DNA of 7,542 nt from the NCBI GenBank assembly GCA_002309235.1, contig DBXA01000155.1:14210-21751 (forward strand), read 5' to 3'. This document shows positions 5,452 through 7,542 of this stretch, piece by piece (position 1 is the stretch's first letter; every line of letters begins with the position of its first letter). The stretch is from Christensenella sp. UBA1224 (GTDB lineage Bacteria; Bacillota; Clostridia; Christensenellales; Aristaeellaceae). The notes beneath the pieces are model-generated. The model saw nothing but the letters and a program-made list of their open reading frames with translations, was not told the origin of the DNA and searched no databases. The position numbers were made by a program, and so were the translations under genes.

Positions 5452-7032
5452 ATGAGTATTGTCTCTCTTTCGTTTATAGGCTTCGCTTTGGCAACAGTAC
5501 TTTTGTACTATATCGTACCCAAGCGCTTCCGATACCTGCTGCTGCTTGCCGCGAGCATATTTTTTTATATCTCAAACAGCGTAAAGATGGGCATCTACGT
5601 GCTGATCACCGCTGCCAGCGTATACGCCGCGGCACTGATGATGGACCGTATGGGGAAAAAAGCATCAGCCTACCTCGCCGAAAACAAGGCTTCCCTTACA
5701 AAAGAGCAGAAAAGCGCATATAAGAAAAAAGATAAGAACGCCCGAAAGGCTGTCATGCTGTGCGCGCTGCTCCTGAACATTGGCCTCCTGTGCGTGTTCA
5801 AGTATTCTCACTTTGTGATCGGTATCGTCAATTCCGTGACGGCGTGCCTGGGGATCCCGGCGATAAACAACAGTTTCCGCCTGCTGGTACCGCTTGGCAT
5901 TTCATTCTATACATTCCAGACGACAGGCTATCTGGTAGACGTATACTGGCAAAACGTCCAGGCAGAAAAGAACCCCTTTAAAATGCTGCTGTTCACATCC
6001 TTTTTCCCGCAGATGACGCAAGGGCCTGTAAGCGATTTTTCTGTCATGTCCACCCGCATGTTTGAAGGACATGCCTTTTCCTACGATAATTTTTCGCGCG
6101 GTTTTGCACGCTTCATTTGGGGATACGCAAAAAAGGTCCTGCTCGCAAATATGCTCATAAACTTCGTGAAGGGCGTATTTGCCTCCTATCCTTCCCTTGC
6201 CGGCATAACAGTGCTTTTCGGCATATTCGGCTATGCCATTCAGATCTACGCTGATTTCTCCGGATACATGGATATCATGTGCGGCCTGTGTGAGATGATG
6301 GGGATAGAGCTTACAGAAAACTTCGACCGTCCGTATTTTGCCGTTTCCGTTTCTGATTACTGGCGCAGATGGCATATCTCCATAGGCACATGGTTCAAAA
6401 AATACGTATACTATCCTGCCGCGACAGCAGGCTGGAACAGAAGGCTCGCAAAGCGCTTTCAAAGCAAGGCTGTGCGTCAGAATCTTTCCGCGACTCTCGC
6501 GCTGCTCATCGTATGGCTTGCGACCGGCTTATGGCACGGCGCTTCAACAGCCTACGCTGTATGGGGCTTGTTCAACGGCCTGTTCATCATACTTTCTCTC
6601 TGGCTCGAACCCGTGTACGCAAAAGGCCTGAAAGCGCTCCGGATCGATGCGGAAGGAAAGGCCTGGCACGTATTCCGGATCCTTCGCACATTTATACTGG
6701 TCGCCTTTATCAAGGTATTCCCGGAGGTCGGTACTATATCCCAAGGCTTTGGGCTGTGGACAAGCGTATTTAGAAACCTGGCGCACGGCGGCTTTATCTC
6801 AGAGACTCTGTCCCTCATCGGCGGCAAATACGAGCTGGCCATCATAGCCGGAATGACACTCCTCATGTACGTATTCAGCCTTATGAAGTCATCTGTCCCG
6901 ATACGCGAACGCTTCGCAAAGCTGCCGCTCCCGGTGCGCTGCGCGGTGCTGGCAGGCATATTCGTGCTCGTTGTCGCCTTCGGCATGTCCCCCCACAGCC
7001 AGAGAGGAGCTTTCATGTATGCGCAGTTTTAA
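5452..7032 (+). CDS. MBOAT-family membrane O-acyltransferase (DltB/AlgI-like)
   Basis: This 526-aa polytopic inner-membrane protein belongs to the family that moves an acyl group from a cytoplasmic carrier to a hydroxyl on an extracytoplasmic polymer. Hydrophobic segments start at about residues 4-23, 28-41, 47-63, 100-115 and 121-134 and continue to the C-terminus. Residues 66-99 form a very basic, Lys-rich loop, probably cytoplasmic. Family signatures are GISFYTFQTTGYLVDVY (149-165), FFPQMTQGPV (184-193), YADFSGYMDIM, ENFDRPYF, and DYWRRWHISIGTWFKKYVYYP with H308. The presumed catalytic H362 is in ATGLWHGAS. The length is normal for bacterial MBOATs. The gene has a strong promoter and RBS, and its last 14 bases overlap the SGNH gene. 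The divergent carrier protein is the likely acyl donor. Whether the cargo is D-alanine, acetyl or another acyl group cannot be told from the sequence, so I give no dltB or patA symbol. Confidence 0.95.
   Translation: MSIVSLSFIGFALATVLLYYIVPKRFRYLLLLAASIFFYISNSVKMGIYVLITAASVYAAALMMDRMGKKASAYLAENKASLTKEQKSAYKKKDKNARKAVMLCALLLNIGLLCVFKYSHFVIGIVNSVTACLGIPAINNSFRLLVPLGISFYTFQTTGYLVDVYWQNVQAEKNPFKMLLFTSFFPQMTQGPVSDFSVMSTRMFEGHAFSYDNFSRGFARFIWGYAKKVLLANMLINFVKGVFASYPSLAGITVLFGIFGYAIQIYADFSGYMDIMCGLCEMMGIELTENFDRPYFAVSVSDYWRRWHISIGTWFKKYVYYPAATAGWNRRLAKRFQSKAVRQNLSATLALLIVWLATGLWHGASTAYAVWGLFNGLFIILSLWLEPVYAKGLKALRIDAEGKAWHVFRILRTFILVAFIKVFPEVGTISQGFGLWTSVFRNLAHGGFISETLSLIGGKYELAIIAGMTLLMYVFSLMKSSVPIRERFAKLPLPVRCAVLAGIFVLVVAFGMSPHSQRGAFMYAQF
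7006..7009 (+). promoter_or_regulatory. Ribosome binding site of the SGNH gene, inside the MBOAT gene
   Basis: GGAG (within GAGAGGAG) lies 9 bases before the ATG at 7019, still inside the MBOAT reading frame. It supports the overlapping start over the ATG at 7015, which is in the MBOAT frame. Confidence 0.7.
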
Positions 7033-7542
7033 ACGTATCATTGCGGCGGCAGTCCTGTTTGCCGTGTTCACCTGTCTGTTTGCTTTTCTGCTCCTGACCG
7101 CCTTTTTCCGCTATTCGGACGACACGCCTTCGAGGAAGGCCCTTGCAGGTACGCTGGATACGCTCATCTGCGGCGCCTCCACCGCAGAACGTGCCATCAT
7201 ACCGGACAAGATGGATGAGATACTCGGTACAAACACCTATAACCTTTCAACCGTCTGGCAGGGACTTGATGGTACGAAAGCTCTGCTCGAGCAGGAACTC
7301 AAGCGTAATCCCGGGATCAAAAACGTGCTGCTTGTACTCTCCGATGCGACCCTCGCTCCGCTGAAAGGCGGCTCATCTTATGTGAGATATCTCTACACCG
7401 CTTCAAGGCTGGGCGATTACCCCTCAAGGATCGATTACCTGAAAGGGAAAAACATCCCGGCCGTGATACTGAGCGGGATGTATTTCGGTACGCAGCGTTT
7501 TTACGGCCTGTGGCGCGGCAACGACAACCACAGAGGATATTT
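7019..7542 (+). CDS. Membrane-anchored SGNH/DltD-like protein (partial, C-terminus beyond window)
   Basis: The frame is open for 174 codons from ATG 7019 to the window edge. Residues 1-6 are basic (RSFKR) and 7-30 are hydrophobic, giving an uncleaved signal anchor with the body outside the membrane. LICGASTAERAIIPDKMDEIL (49-69), then YNLS (74-77), matches the first block of SGNH/DltD-like proteins encoded beside MBOATs (usual form 'GSSxxxxxixP...YNLg'). S54 is the candidate nucleophile. A later hydrophobic strand (KNVLLVLSD) fits the fold. The distal Asp/His pair would lie beyond the window, so activity cannot be judged. The gene overlaps the MBOAT stop by 14 bases, so the two are co-transcribed and probably coupled. 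In known MBOAT systems (DltD, AlgJ/AlgX, PatB) this partner takes or transfers the acyl group outside the cell; that role here is inferred. Confidence 0.8.
   Translation, partial: MRSFKRIIAAAVLFAVFTCLFAFLLLTAFFRYSDDTPSRKALAGTLDTLICGASTAERAIIPDKMDEILGTNTYNLSTVWQGLDGTKALLEQELKRNPGIKNVLLVLSDATLAPLKGGSSYVRYLYTASRLGDYPSRIDYLKGKNIPAVILSGMYFGTQRFYGLWRGNDNHRGY

Noticed and set aside
5109..5723. A 204-codon plus-strand frame spanning the carrier gene, the divergent promoters and the start of the MBOAT gene
   Set aside because: Its Ser-rich start is the complement of the carrier protein, and it runs through two promoters and the MBOAT RBS, so it is a chance frame.

Overview
The window holds seven protein-coding genes in two back-to-back blocks, with no RNA gene, mobile element or CRISPR array that I can see. 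The moderately GC-rich sequence, strong AGGAGG-type ribosome binding sites, sigma-A-like promoters, and the pair 'B12-binding-type radical SAM protein + DUF2344 protein' followed by an RNase E/G gene all point to a Gram-positive anaerobe of the class Clostridia. The species cannot be read from the sequence.

Left block, minus strand (1-4992): one tightly packed operon read from right to left. It starts at a recognisable promoter (4987-5015) and runs: TIGR03960-type radical SAM protein (614 aa), TIGR03936/DUF2344 partner (221 aa), RNase G/E (480 aa), then MiaB, the tRNA-A37 methylthiotransferase, which is cut by the window's left edge. The junctions are a 4-base ATGA overlap, a 5-base gap and a 1-base TAATG overlap, so the four genes are probably co-transcribed and translationally coupled. 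Two are well-known RNA enzymes (RNA decay/processing and tRNA modification). The radical SAM/DUF2344 pair has no established function.

Right block (5042-7542): a divergent locus built around a 134-base intergenic region. A small acyl-carrier protein (75 aa) is read leftward and ends at a clear intrinsic terminator. An MBOAT-family membrane O-acyltransferase (526 aa, DltB/AlgI type) is read rightward and overlaps by 14 bases an SGNH/DltD-like membrane-anchored protein that runs off the right edge. Carrier protein, MBOAT and SGNH partner together resemble the DltC-DltB-DltD part of the teichoic-acid D-alanylation machinery. No DltA-type activating enzyme is in the window, and the carrier is on the opposite strand. 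The likely job is acylation of an extracellular polymer with an acyl group I cannot identify.

Both divergent promoters are extended -10 promoters with 17-base spacers. The MBOAT promoter's -10 box sits inside a perfect 9-bp inverted repeat (5407-5435), the best candidate for a regulator-binding site. The carrier-site motif of the acyl-carrier protein is atypical (TSL instead of DSL). These features make the right block the most interesting part of the window.
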